64,000 nucleotides of DNA from assembly GCA_016705685.1 (NCBI GenBank), contig JADJLB010000012.1, forward strand, positions 124,001-188,000, read 5' to 3'. Origin of the DNA: Propionivibrio sp. GTDB lineage: Bacteria; Pseudomonadota; Gammaproteobacteria; Burkholderiales; Rhodocyclaceae. The notes beneath the pieces were generated by a model that was not told the DNA's origin, did not search any database, and saw only the letters and a program-made list of their open reading frames with translations. The translations under genes were made by a program, and so were the position numbers. This document shows positions 54,693 through 62,599 of this stretch, piece after piece. The stretch's first letter is position 1; each line of letters opens with the position of its first letter.

Positions 54693-57094
54693 GGCTGGAA
54701 CCCCATTTTCTTCAGATGCGCCGCCACCTTGGCGGAGAGGTCCGCGACCTTGCCGGTCAGCATCGGCAGCGGCGTCTCGTAGCGTTCGGCCAGTTCCTTG
54801 ACGCGCTGGGTCAGTGCCTGACTGATGCGGTCCATTTCGCTGTGGATGTCGGCGGCGATGGCGGCGAGCCATTTGTCCTCGACGACCAGCGCCTTGATGT
54901 CGGCCTCGGTCAGCTTGGGGTATTTGGCGTAGGCCAGCGCGTCGAGTTCAGCATCAAGCTCCTTGACGGCTTTCTTGAGGTCGGCCTCCTGCGTGCAGAG
55001 CTTCAGCCAGGCATTGAGCGCAGCGGCTTCGTCCTTGGCTTCCTTGTCGTGTTTGATTTCCTTCAGCCGGGCGGCGACGTTGGCCTTATTGACCTTGTCG
55101 AGTTCGGCGAACGCGCCGTCTTCGCCGCCATGCTCTTCTTCCATTTCGGCCATTTGCGCGGCAACGCTTTCCAGTGCTGATTCCTGCTCGCGAATGGCGG
55201 CCTGCTGGGTAGCGAAGTAGCGATTGACGATCAGTTCCTTCGGCACGAGATCGCAGGCCCAGCCCTTGTCGACTTCCTTGCCCTTCTTGTTGGTTTCGAT
55301 CACACGGTAGGTGTCGGCCTTCCAGCCATCGGCGGCGACCAGATAGCAATCGTCCTGCATCGTCGTCGCCCAATAGTCCATCAGGTGCTGATAGACCGCG
55401 TATTTGTCGATCAGCGGCTTGCCGGTGTAGTGCCCGAGAAGGTCTTCGGCAAGGTCGAGAATGACGGTCTTGGGATGGCAGCCGATTTGCAGGCCCTTGA
55501 GCGTTTGCGCGGTGCGCTCCCGCCAGTCGGCGAACAGGGCATTCATGCCGTTGATGAAGGTGACGAATTCCGGGTGCTCGTAGATGGTCGGCTTGATGGC
55601 CTGTTTGGCGACAACCAGATCGACGTAACCGGGACGACTGGACTTGAATAGTGACTGCCGCAGTTGCGGGCAGACGGTCCAATAGGCTTGCAGTGCATCC
55701 ACGTCGCGGCTCGGAATGCCGCCTTTCAGGTGCCCCTCGATGTCCTGGATGTCCTCGGCCTGCTGGCTGTCGATGTAGCGCGGGATGTTGAGGTTGAAAT
55801 CGTTCTTCTCGATTTCCTCGATGCTGACCATCCGGGCGTATTTGGGATTGCTGTCGTCGCGCCGGTTGAACACGTCGACAATCTGGTGGATGTCGCAGTC
55901 GCGCAGGCGGTTCTTCGGGCCGTCCTTCATGAAGCCGGCACTGGCGTCGATCATGAAGATGCCTTTGCGCGTATGGGCATTTTCCTTGTCGATGACGACG
56001 ATGCAGGCGGGGATGCCGGTGCCGTAAAACAGGTTGGCGGGTAGCCCGATGATGCCTTTGATATAGCCCTTGCGAATGAGGTTGCGGCGGATGTCGGCCT
56101 CGGCATTGCCGCGAAACAGGACGCCGTGCGGCAGGATGCAGGTTCCCTTGCCGGTGCTCTTGAGCGAACGGACGATGTGCAGCAGGTAGGCGTAATCGCC
56201 CTGTTTGGCGGGCGGCGTGCCGAAATGCTTGAACCGCTCGTGCGGGTCGTTGATGGTGTCGAGGCCGGTGCCCCAGCGTTTGTCGCTGAATGGGGGATTG
56301 GCGACGACATAGTCGAAGGTCTTGAGTTGGCCGTCTTCGCTGGTGAAAAGCGGATTCGCCAAGGTGCTATGCCCGCCCTTGATTAGCGCCGTAGGATTGT
56401 TGTGCAGGATCATGTTCATCCGTGCCAGACCGGAGGTGGTGGTGTCTTTCTCCTGCCCGTACAGCGTGACCTTGGCGCTGGCTTCGTCACCCACCTTGAG
56501 CAGCAACGAACCCGAACCACAGGTCGGGTCATAAACCGTGGTGTCGTTGGTCGTGATCGCTCCACGGATGCCGATGATCTGCGCCATGATGCGACTGACT
56601 TCGGCGGGGGTGTAGAACTGGCCCTTGCTCTTACCGCTTTCGGCGGCGAAGTGGCGCATCAGATATTCGTAGGCGTCGCCGAGAATGTCGTCGCCGTCTG
56701 CGCGGTTCTTGCTGAAGTCGAGCGACTTGTTCTCGAAGATCGAAATCAGGTTGGTCAGCCGTTCGACGATTTCCTGACCGCTACCGAGCTTGCCCGGATC
56801 GTTGAAGTCGGGCATGTCCGATAGCTTGTTGGCGTTCGCCAGCGGGCCGATGATTTTCTTGTTGATCTGGTCGCCGATGTCCGGCTTGCCCTTGAGCGCG
56901 ACCATGTCCTTGAAGCTGGCGCCTTCGGGGATCGTGATCGGCGCATAGGGGACGCCAGCGTACTTGTCGGAGACGTATTTGACGAACAGCAGGACGAGAA
57001 CGTAGTCCTTGTACTGGCTGGCATCCATGCCGCCGCGTAGCTCGTCGCAGGAAGCCCAGAGGGAAGAATAAAGTTCAGATTTCTTGATTGCCAT
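54689..57094 (-). CDS. hsdM: Type I restriction enzyme M (adenine methyltransferase) subunit, long form
   Basis: 801 residues. SAM-binding motif VYDPTCGSGSLLLKVGD, catalytic NPPF in FDYVVANPPFSDKRWG, and the N-terminal helical HsdM_N domain (SSLWASCDELRGGMDASQYK) are present. The last 300 residues or so form a helical, charged extension (AALNAWLKLCTQEADLKKAV and similar) beyond the usual 500-530-residue HsdM. This long type is known in many loci. It leads the operon; a promoter should lie in 57095-57226. Confidence 0.93.
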   Translation of the reverse strand: MAIKKSELYSSLWASCDELRGGMDASQYKDYVLVLLFVKYVSDKYAGVPYAPITIPEGASFKDMVALKGKPDIGDQINKKIIGPLANANKLSDMPDFNDPGKLGSGQEIVERLTNLISIFENKSLDFSKNRADGDDILGDAYEYLMRHFAAESGKSKGQFYTPAEVSRIMAQIIGIRGAITTNDTTVYDPTCGSGSLLLKVGDEASAKVTLYGQEKDTTTSGLARMNMILHNNPTALIKGGHSTLANPLFTSEDGQLKTFDYVVANPPFSDKRWGTGLDTINDPHERFKHFGTPPAKQGDYAYLLHIVRSLKSTGKGTCILPHGVLFRGNAEADIRRNLIRKGYIKGIIGLPANLFYGTGIPACIVVIDKENAHTRKGIFMIDASAGFMKDGPKNRLRDCDIHQIVDVFNRRDDSNPKYARMVSIEEIEKNDFNLNIPRYIDSQQAEDIQDIEGHLKGGIPSRDVDALQAYWTVCPQLRQSLFKSSRPGYVDLVVAKQAIKPTIYEHPEFVTFINGMNALFADWRERTAQTLKGLQIGCHPKTVILDLAEDLLGHYTGKPLIDKYAVYQHLMDYWATTMQDDCYLVAADGWKADTYRVIETNKKGKEVDKGWACDLVPKELIVNRYFATQQAAIREQESALESVAAQMAEMEEEHGGEDGAFAELDKVNKANVAARLKEIKHDKEAKDEAAALNAWLKLCTQEADLKKAVKELDAELDALAYAKYPKLTEADIKALVVEDKWLAAIAADIHSEMDRISQALTQRVKELAERYETPLPMLTGKVADLSAKVAAHLKKMGFQP

Positions 57095-57226
57095 GGGCCG
57101 CTTTTTATAGGTCTGGTGCTGAATACCGGAAGGCGGTTACTTTACCTTATAGGCGGTATTGAATGAAGGGTTTGAATGGATTTGTCATGGCATAGCGAGG
57201 GGCAACGAAATATCCGATTGCCGCGC

Positions 57227-57919
57227 TCAGCCTCTGTACTGAAAGGCCCGGCGCATGGTGCTCTGAATCGAGTTCGCGATATGGCGATCCAGCGCATCGA
57301 AAACATCAAACAGCGGGGTGTCGTCCCTGTAGCGGTTGAACCATTCTTCGTTGGAAAACGCCATCACCAAGTCCGCGTCGCGCTGAAGACGGTCGATTGC
57401 GGCGTCAGCCCTCCGGTTACGGACACCCTCATAAGCGAAGGGCGTCACCACGGCGGCAACCGTCACCGCCCCGGTAGCACGGGCTGCATGTGCACAGATC
57501 GGCGTAACGCCGCTGCCTGTTCCACCGCCGAGTCCAGCAAGCAGAACGACCATATCGGAGCCGGTGAGCATTTCCGTCAAGATGGCGCGATGGCGCAAAC
57601 AGGCTGCGCGTGCCGCATTGACTCGTCCGCCAGCACGGACCGGCGCGAGCATCAGCGTCTTGATCGGTGGCAACGCAGGATTGGCATCGTTGGCAATATC
57701 AACGAACTCCAACGCGTGCGGGCCGAGATCGACGCAAACATAGCTCAGCAACGCGCCCGCTTGATGCAGAACATTAACCGCCCGCATCGCAGTGACAAGG
57801 TTGCAGCCTGCTGCGCCGATACCGATGATCTTGCATGAGGGCGCTGGCGATCCGAAAGCGGGAAAACTCAGGGCGGCAACACCAGCGCCGAGACCTATCA
57901 AGAACTTTCGTCGATTCAT
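57227..57919 (-). CDS. Truncated FtsZ-like GTPase-domain protein with twin-arginine leader
   Basis: 230 residues. The start MNRRKFLIGLGAGVAALSFP looks like a Tat signal (RRKFL, then a hydrophobic stretch). Directly after it comes an FtsZ-type nucleotide fold: KIIGIGAAGCNLVTAM (30-45), the tubulin signature LGGGTGSGV (130-138), TVAAVVTPFAYEGVRN and a helix like FtsZ H7 (LFDVFDALDRHIANSI). It stops there, so the T7 catalytic loop and the C-terminal domain are missing. GAGAG precedes the ATG. An AbrB-type gene lies 37 bp upstream. Function unknown; polymerisation as in FtsZ is unlikely. Confidence 0.78.
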   Translation of the reverse strand: MNRRKFLIGLGAGVAALSFPAFGSPAPSCKIIGIGAAGCNLVTAMRAVNVLHQAGALLSYVCVDLGPHALEFVDIANDANPALPPIKTLMLAPVRAGGRVNAARAACLRHRAILTEMLTGSDMVVLLAGLGGGTGSGVTPICAHAARATGAVTVAAVVTPFAYEGVRNRRADAAIDRLQRDADLVMAFSNEEWFNRYRDDTPLFDVFDALDRHIANSIQSTMRRAFQYRG

Positions 57920-57956
57920 TTTGCACTCTCAATTTGGCCCAACAGCCGGCGGAGGG

Positions 57957-58178
57957 CTACCAACCAACAAGGATTTCCGCTTCGGTCATTTCCCTGACCA
58001 CCACTTCGACTTGTCGCGCTGAGGTATTACAGGCCTTAACGGGGGTGACCAATAAATCACCGCTGTCAAGGACCCGCACCAGGACCTTGTCGCCGATTTT
58101 CAGGCCGGCAACATCCATAACCGCGCTAGGAATTCTCAAACCCGCGCTGTGCCCCCAACGATTTAATTTCAATGGCAT
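57957..58178 (-). CDS. AbrB/MazE-type DNA-binding protein
   Basis: The 73-residue protein has the swapped-hairpin AbrB/MazE fold: LNRWGHSAGLRIPSAVMD and LKIGDKVLVRVLDSGDLLVT, plus a C-terminal tail. MazE antitoxins have this form, but no MazF-like toxin is adjacent. The next gene on the same strand is the FtsZ-like gene, so the two may be one operon and the AbrB-like protein its autoregulator. Confidence 0.85.
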   Translation of the reverse strand: MPLKLNRWGHSAGLRIPSAVMDVAGLKIGDKVLVRVLDSGDLLVTPVKACNTSARQVEVVVREMTEAEILVGW

Positions 58179-58346
58179 ATTTGCCTCCTATGGCTATTCA
58201 TTGGCTATTAGTGGCAAATTGCCGTAATCGTCGCGGTAATGAGTGGCATGCGCGGCTTGCCAACGTGCCGAAGATGGTGCGGGAAGCCGTTTGGAGGCAT
58301 GCGTAGCCGGTCAAAAGTACCTGCCGGCTACGCTAGCTTGAGTCGG

Positions 58347-58832
58347 CTACTTCCCAGCGGGGCGCATCGGTGTGATTCCTATGAACCACGCGATTGGCAC
58401 GGCCTTGACGTCAGTTCGCGCCTGGCGGTCAGCTGAAACCCAGTAGGCTGTATCTATCAACCACTCCTGAACCACCTTGCCGGCACCGTCGCGCTGGCGG
58501 ACGAAAACCACGTGCCGACCAATTTCGGTTTCCGGGTTGTAGTCGATCAAACCGATGCACACGTCCGGCAGAGAGGCGATACCGGTGCTTTCTTTCCAGA
58601 CGGTGCCGGTTAGGCTCCAGTGGGCCAGCAGCTTCGCGATCAGAATGTCGTCCATGAACGGGTAGGGTCCGTTCTTCGGCAGCTTGAAATTATCGACGGC
58701 GACTTGGCGAACTTCGGCCAAGGGGCGGGCAACAATCGTCGCCACTGCGGCCAGCCAGCAATCGAAGTCGTTGGTCTGTGCCACGCGTTTAAACGGAGGT
58801 TGTGGGGTGGGTGCGGTAGAGGTGGTAGCCAT
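58347..58832 (-). CDS. C39/papain-like protein of unknown function
   Basis: From the ATG at 58832 (MATTSTAPTPQPP), preceded by AGGAGCGCC, the protein has 161 residues. TNDFDCWLAAVATIVARPL resembles the Cys motif of C39-like cysteine peptidases and RHVVFVRQRDG the downstream His motif. There is no export signal. It could be a peptidase or a non-catalytic relative. It sits between the island's right end and the AbrB-like gene. Confidence 0.68.
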   Translation of the reverse strand: MATTSTAPTPQPPFKRVAQTNDFDCWLAAVATIVARPLAEVRQVAVDNFKLPKNGPYPFMDDILIAKLLAHWSLTGTVWKESTGIASLPDVCIGLIDYNPETEIGRHVVFVRQRDGAGKVVQEWLIDTAYWVSADRQARTDVKAVPIAWFIGITPMRPAGK

Positions 58833-59236
58833 TTGGCGCTCCTTGAAAAGTAGTGCGAGAAAAGCGCGCAGCACTACCCGCCCGATGGACGAGGCCTCGG
58901 GTTTGGTTTCAACGAGTAGTGAATTTGCCAGTCGGCGACGCCGTGCCCGATATGATTTTCGGGGGCCGTCCGATCAAGCGAGTGATGCTGCGCAGTGAGT
59001 CACGTTCTGGTCTGCAAGCCGGTGGCCTGCTGCAAACGCGACGATGAATTGTTACTCAGTCCACCAAAAAGTGCTGAACTGAAAAACTTTGCCGTATGAC
59101 AACAAGATATATTGTCACCTGTGATTTATCCATTACGATTAGCCTGTTAACGCCATGAACGTTCATCAACGCCAAGCGTGTAGCCAATTGCGTAGCCATG
59201 TGATTTTCGAAATATTAAAAGACAATAATAATTAAT
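58833..59236. other. Right-end island region, no gene
   Basis: About 400 bp with no supported gene, turning strongly AT-rich towards the ROK start. GTGTAGCC (59178-59185) and CGTAGCC (59191-59197) resemble TGTAGCY motifs just inside the left end. It presumably supplies the promoter now driving the ROK gene. Confidence 0.45.
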
Positions 59237-60133
59237 ATGTTACGTATTGGAATTGACCTTGGCGGCACCAAGATCGAGATCGTCGCCCTCGATGCGTCGG
59301 GCAATGAACGGCTCCGACGCCGGGTTCCAACGCCGCAGGGCGACTACAGGGGTACGGTCGCGGCCGTTGCCGCGCTGGTTGAGGCGGTCGAACTCGAACT
59401 TGGGCAGCGCGGGAGCGTCGGCCTGGGCATCCCCGGTGCGGAATCGGCCACGGGCGGGCTGATCAAGAACGCCAATTCGACCTGGCTGATCGGCCAGCCG
59501 CTGCGCCGCGATTTGCAGACGCTGTTGCAACGCGAGATTCGTATCGAAAATGACGCCAACTGTTTTGCGCTTTCCGAAGCCGTTGACGGCGCCGGACAAG
59601 GCGCCCAAGTCGTCTTTGGCGTCATTCTTGGCACGGGCGTCGGCGGCGGCATCGTCGTCAATGAGCGGGTACTCACTGGCGCCAACCGCATTTGTGGGGA
59701 ATGGGGGCACAACCCCTTGCCGAACCCTGGGGAAGAAACCTTGCCGCCTGCGATTTGCTACTGCGGTCGCCACGGCTGCATCGAAACCTGGCTGTCCGGC
59801 CCGGGACTGATCGCCGATCACGCGCGGCACAATGACAAAACCCTGACGCCGCAGGAAATCGACGTTCGGGCCAAACACGGCGATGCCGCCTGCGAAGCGA
59901 CCTTGCAACGCTATGAACGCCGCCTGGCCAAGGCGCTCGCGCTGGTCATCAACATCCTCGACCCCGACGTCATTGTTCTGGGCGGCGGCCTGTCCAATAT
60001 GGAACGGCTGTACTCCAATGTGCCGGCGCTTTGGAACGGCGCGGTATTTTCCGACAGCGTGCGTACCCGCTTGCTGCAAAACCGGCACGGCGACTCGTCA
60101 GGCGTGCGTGGCGCCGCCTGGCTATGGCACTGA
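59237..60133 (+). CDS. ROK-family sugar kinase (fructokinase-like)
   Basis: 298 residues. ATP-binding motif GIDLGGTKIE, catalytic region IENDANCFALSEA, GVILGTGVGGGIV, and zinc-binding CYCGRHGCIETWLSGPGL identify a ROK hexokinase. Sugar specificity (fructose, mannose or N-acetylglucosamine) is not readable by eye. The 23-bp island repeat lies at codons 7-14. The first six codons and promoter were probably supplied by the island. The right-end join leaves the kinase intact. Confidence 0.92.
   Translation: MLRIGIDLGGTKIEIVALDASGNERLRRRVPTPQGDYRGTVAAVAALVEAVELELGQRGSVGLGIPGAESATGGLIKNANSTWLIGQPLRRDLQTLLQREIRIENDANCFALSEAVDGAGQGAQVVFGVILGTGVGGGIVVNERVLTGANRICGEWGHNPLPNPGEETLPPAICYCGRHGCIETWLSGPGLIADHARHNDKTLTPQEIDVRAKHGDAACEATLQRYERRLAKALALVINILDPDVIVLGGGLSNMERLYSNVPALWNGAVFSDSVRTRLLQNRHGDSSGVRGAAWLWH
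59255..59277 (+). repeat. Right island attachment repeat (attR candidate)
   Basis: Identical to 41797-41819 over 23 bp and in the same reading frame of the ROK DLGGTKIE motif. Confidence 0.78.
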
Positions 60134-60134
60134 A

Positions 60135-60350
60135 CCGAAAGGCAGGAAATCAATACATTCACCTCGCCTTTGCCCAGTTCTGCCGGATAACGCATTCCAT
60201 GAAATGAAAACGGATAAAACGCCGAATCCAGCCTGTATATGCCGATTCAGTACGTATGCTATAGTGCTTAAACCGTAGCCCGGCAGGTAGCCGATCAAGC
60301 AGTTTGGGCGGATCCGAAGAAGCAGGAACCGTAAACAGATTATCCGACAT
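60135..60350 (-). pseudogene. Integron-type integrase N-terminal remnant, frameshifted
   Basis: The minus strand reads PPKLLDRLPAGLRFKHYSIR and TESAYTGWIRRFIRFH, the N-terminal SAM-like part of integron integrases (IntI). A tandem duplication of TTCAT then shifts the frame; removing one copy restores RFHGMRYPAELGKGEVN, the expected continuation. The remnant ends near the ROK stop. The catalytic domain is missing. Confidence 0.75.
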
Positions 60351-60407
60351 GACGCACTCCGATCCATTGCATTCTGTTTTGATAGACAGCCTGTTGCGGC
60401 AGGCCGC

Positions 60408-60434
60408 CAGATTATTGGACAGTCCAATAATCTG
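60408..60434. promoter_or_regulatory. 27-bp perfect palindrome upstream of a membrane protein gene
   Basis: CAGATTATTGGAC, one central A, then GTCCAATAATCTG. It ends 54 bp before the gene at 60489. It lacks a T-run, so an operator is more likely than a terminator. CTACTTCAAGTAG follows as a second small dyad. Confidence 0.5.
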
Positions 60435-60488
60435 TCGACTGGACGAAGTGGTGTCTACTTCAAGTAGGCATTCCTAAGGAGGAACTAG

Positions 60489-60938
60489 ATGTATTTCTGG
60501 AAGACACATCTACTGGTGGACGATCTGAAGAGAAGCTCGCTCGGTGAGACGGATTTCAAGAATTACTATTTGGCAACTTCCATCTTTACTTCCGCTTGCC
60601 TCTATCTCGTAATGTTGGGCTCGCGGGAAAACATGTTTTCGTTAGCCACTGAGGCTATCGGAACGGTGCTTGTCACGGTCCTTGGTATCAATGCGGCCTT
60701 CACGGCAAACGGCGGTCCAACAGGCATTCGCTTCCTTGAAAAGGCCGTTTCAATTTCTTTCCCTCTATTAGTCAAGGTCTTAGTTGGTGGTTTTGCCGTG
60801 GGTTTTCTGGTTGCTGTATTAGAGATATCCGGACTCAGCAAGTATCAAACGGAGTGGGCTACCGCAATTGGAATTGTTGCCGTTCAGTGTGTTTTTTTCT
60901 GGCGTCTGGTTGTCCATGTGAGACATACCAATGCATAA
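60489..60938 (+). CDS. Four-helix membrane protein of unknown function
   Basis: 149 residues with hydrophobic helices near 27-43, 50-70, 88-112 and 122-142. The start is firm: AAGGAGGAACTAG directly precedes the ATG. Codon use is AT-richer than the chromosome. Neighbouring integrase and transposase debris suggests acquired DNA. No family recognised. Confidence 0.78.
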   Translation: MYFWKTHLLVDDLKRSSLGETDFKNYYLATSIFTSACLYLVMLGSRENMFSLATEAIGTVLVTVLGINAAFTANGGPTGIRFLEKAVSISFPLLVKVLVGGFAVGFLVAVLEISGLSKYQTEWATAIGIVAVQCVFFWRLVVHVRHTNA

Positions 60939-61019
60939 CTACCAAGGTTAGATCGTGCGCAGCCATGATCTAAACCGGTTGCCGGACAGTCCCAGGTCTG
61001 GAGTTGGGTATTACCCTGC

Positions 61020-61260
61020 AAATATCTTTTTGTCCTTGCCCGCCGCAACAGTTTGTCGCGGCAAACTGCGCTTGAGCGCCTGAGCAGGTCATCCGTGCCG
61101 ATCTGGCACGGCGGGAACTGCGCGTTTGAAGAAGTTGTGCGCAAGGAACCTTGAGCCTGATCAGCGTGGCTTTGCCCTTTTGCTTGACACCCTGGATCGA
61201 GAATATGTTCTTGGCCAGATCGATTTCTGCCGTGATCCCATTGGGATTCGTTTCAGTCAT
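61020..61260 (-). pseudogene. IS110-family transposase N-terminal remnant
   Basis: The minus strand reads MTETNPNGITAEIDLAKNIF then SIQGVKQKGKATLIR, the DEDD-transposase start typical of IS110 (usually IGIDLAKNVF.VHG). PPCQIGTDD and CSGAQAQFAATNCC follow in shifted frames, matching the usual LPPCLIGMEACSGAH region. The rest of the transposase is absent. Confidence 0.7.
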
Positions 61261-61393
61261 AATGCTGATGAACTTCACCTTTCGCGGTTTCCCAATGGGC
61301 ACCTTCAGAATCACCCTTCTGGCACTTTGCTGCCGTGCGGCTTCAACTCCGTTCGCTCGGGTCGGGGAAGTCCCTTTCATTCTTTAGGCCACC

Positions 61394-62599
61394 ATGCTCC
61401 AGATCAGGCTGTTCCTGCCGTTCGCCGCGGCCTATTTTCTCTCGTATCACTTTCGCACCGCCAATGCGGTCATCGGCCCGGTACTCAGCGAGGAAATGTT
61501 CCTCGGCGCAGCCGATCTGGGTTTGCTGACCAGCGCCTACTTTCTCGCCTTCGGCGCCGCCCAGCTGCCGCTGGGCGTTCTCCTCGACCGCTTCGGCGCG
61601 CGCCGGGTCGAAGCGGCGCTGCTGCTGATCGCTGCCGCCGGCGCGGCGCTCTTCGCCTGTGGCCATGGCATCGGCACGCTGGCCTTCGCCAGAGGCCTGA
61701 TCGGCCTGGGCGTATCGGCCTGTCTGATGGCGTCGTTCAAGTCCTTCTCGCAATGGTTCCCTTTGGAAAGGCAGGCCGCACTGACCGGCTGGATCATGAC
61801 CTCCGGCACGCTCGGCGCGTTGGCGGCGTCGACACCGCTCAATGCCGCCCTGCAGTTCGCCACCTGGCGCGAGATATTTTTTGCCCTGTCCGCAGCCACC
61901 CTGATGGTCGCCGGCTGGCTGTTCTTCAGCGTTCCCGACAAGCCGGGCACCCCCACACCCCAGCCCTTGTCGGCACAATGGTCGGGCATCAGGCGGGTGC
62001 TGACCGACCGTCACTTCTGGCGCTTTGCACCCCTGGGTTTCGCCAACATCGGTGGTTTCATGGCCATTCAAAGCCTCTGGTCGAGCGCCTGGCTGATGCA
62101 TGTGAACGGGCATTCGCGCGCCGTCGCGGCCAACCATCTGGCCGCCATGAGTGCGGCCATGGTGGCGGGATACATCCTGATCGGCCTGCTCGCGACCGGA
62201 CTCAGCCGGCACGGAATCGGACCGATTCATCTTCTCAAGTGGGGGCTTACGTTGGCTTTGCTGACCTTGCTGCTGATCATCAGCCAAGTCTCCGACCAGC
62301 ACTACCTGCTGTGGATCGGCTACGGCGTTTTCTCAAGCTCCGGCACGCTCGCCTACTCGGTAATGTCCGCCGGATTCCCGGTCGCGCTTTCCGGGCGCGC
62401 CAACACGACGCTGAACCTGATCGTCTTCATTGGGGCCTTCGGCCTGCAATGGGGCATGGGCATTGTCATCGACTTCTTCCTGGCTCACGGCAACGCCACC
62501 GAGATCGCCCACCGTAACGCCTTTCTCATGCTGTTCGTGTTGCAAGCGGCGGCTTGTTTCTGGCTGCTGATCAGCGAGCGGCGGACGGCAAGGTCATAG
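61394..62599 (+). CDS. MFS transporter
   Basis: 401 residues with about 12 hydrophobic helices. LGVLLDRFGARRVE between helices 2 and 3 is the MFS signature loop, and FRTANAVIGPVLSEEM is typical of nitrate/sugar-phosphate-like members. The substrate is not identifiable. It overlaps the convergent Cys-rich gene by 6 bp. Confidence 0.88.
   Translation: MLQIRLFLPFAAAYFLSYHFRTANAVIGPVLSEEMFLGAADLGLLTSAYFLAFGAAQLPLGVLLDRFGARRVEAALLLIAAAGAALFACGHGIGTLAFARGLIGLGVSACLMASFKSFSQWFPLERQAALTGWIMTSGTLGALAASTPLNAALQFATWREIFFALSAATLMVAGWLFFSVPDKPGTPTPQPLSAQWSGIRRVLTDRHFWRFAPLGFANIGGFMAIQSLWSSAWLMHVNGHSRAVAANHLAAMSAAMVAGYILIGLLATGLSRHGIGPIHLLKWGLTLALLTLLLIISQVSDQHYLLWIGYGVFSSSGTLAYSVMSAGFPVALSGRANTTLNLIVFIGAFGLQWGMGIVIDFFLAHGNATEIAHRNAFLMLFVLQAAACFWLLISERRTARS

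Larger units (their letters stand above)
41797..59277. mobile_element. 17.5-kb genomic island in a ROK kinase gene, carrying defence systems
   Basis: The element is bounded by identical 23-bp direct repeats, with an integrase start just inside the left one. Cargo: type I restriction-modification with KilA-N protein and metallopeptidase, Gabija, an FtsZ-like protein, an AbrB-like protein and a C39-like protein. An IS21 element has destroyed the integrase, so the island should be immobile unless helped in trans. TGTAGCY motifs near both ends (41963-42010 and 59178-59197) could be integrase arm sites. Confidence 0.75.

Noticed and set aside
57957-58178. MazEF toxin-antitoxin system
   Set aside because: Only the MazE/AbrB-like gene is present; the neighbours are not MazF-, VapC- or PIN-like.
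60944-60982. GTTAGAT...ATCTAAAC as an integron attC site after the 60489 gene
   Set aside because: The order is GTTRRRY first and RYYYAAC second, the wrong way round for attC on either strand. It is a simple hairpin.
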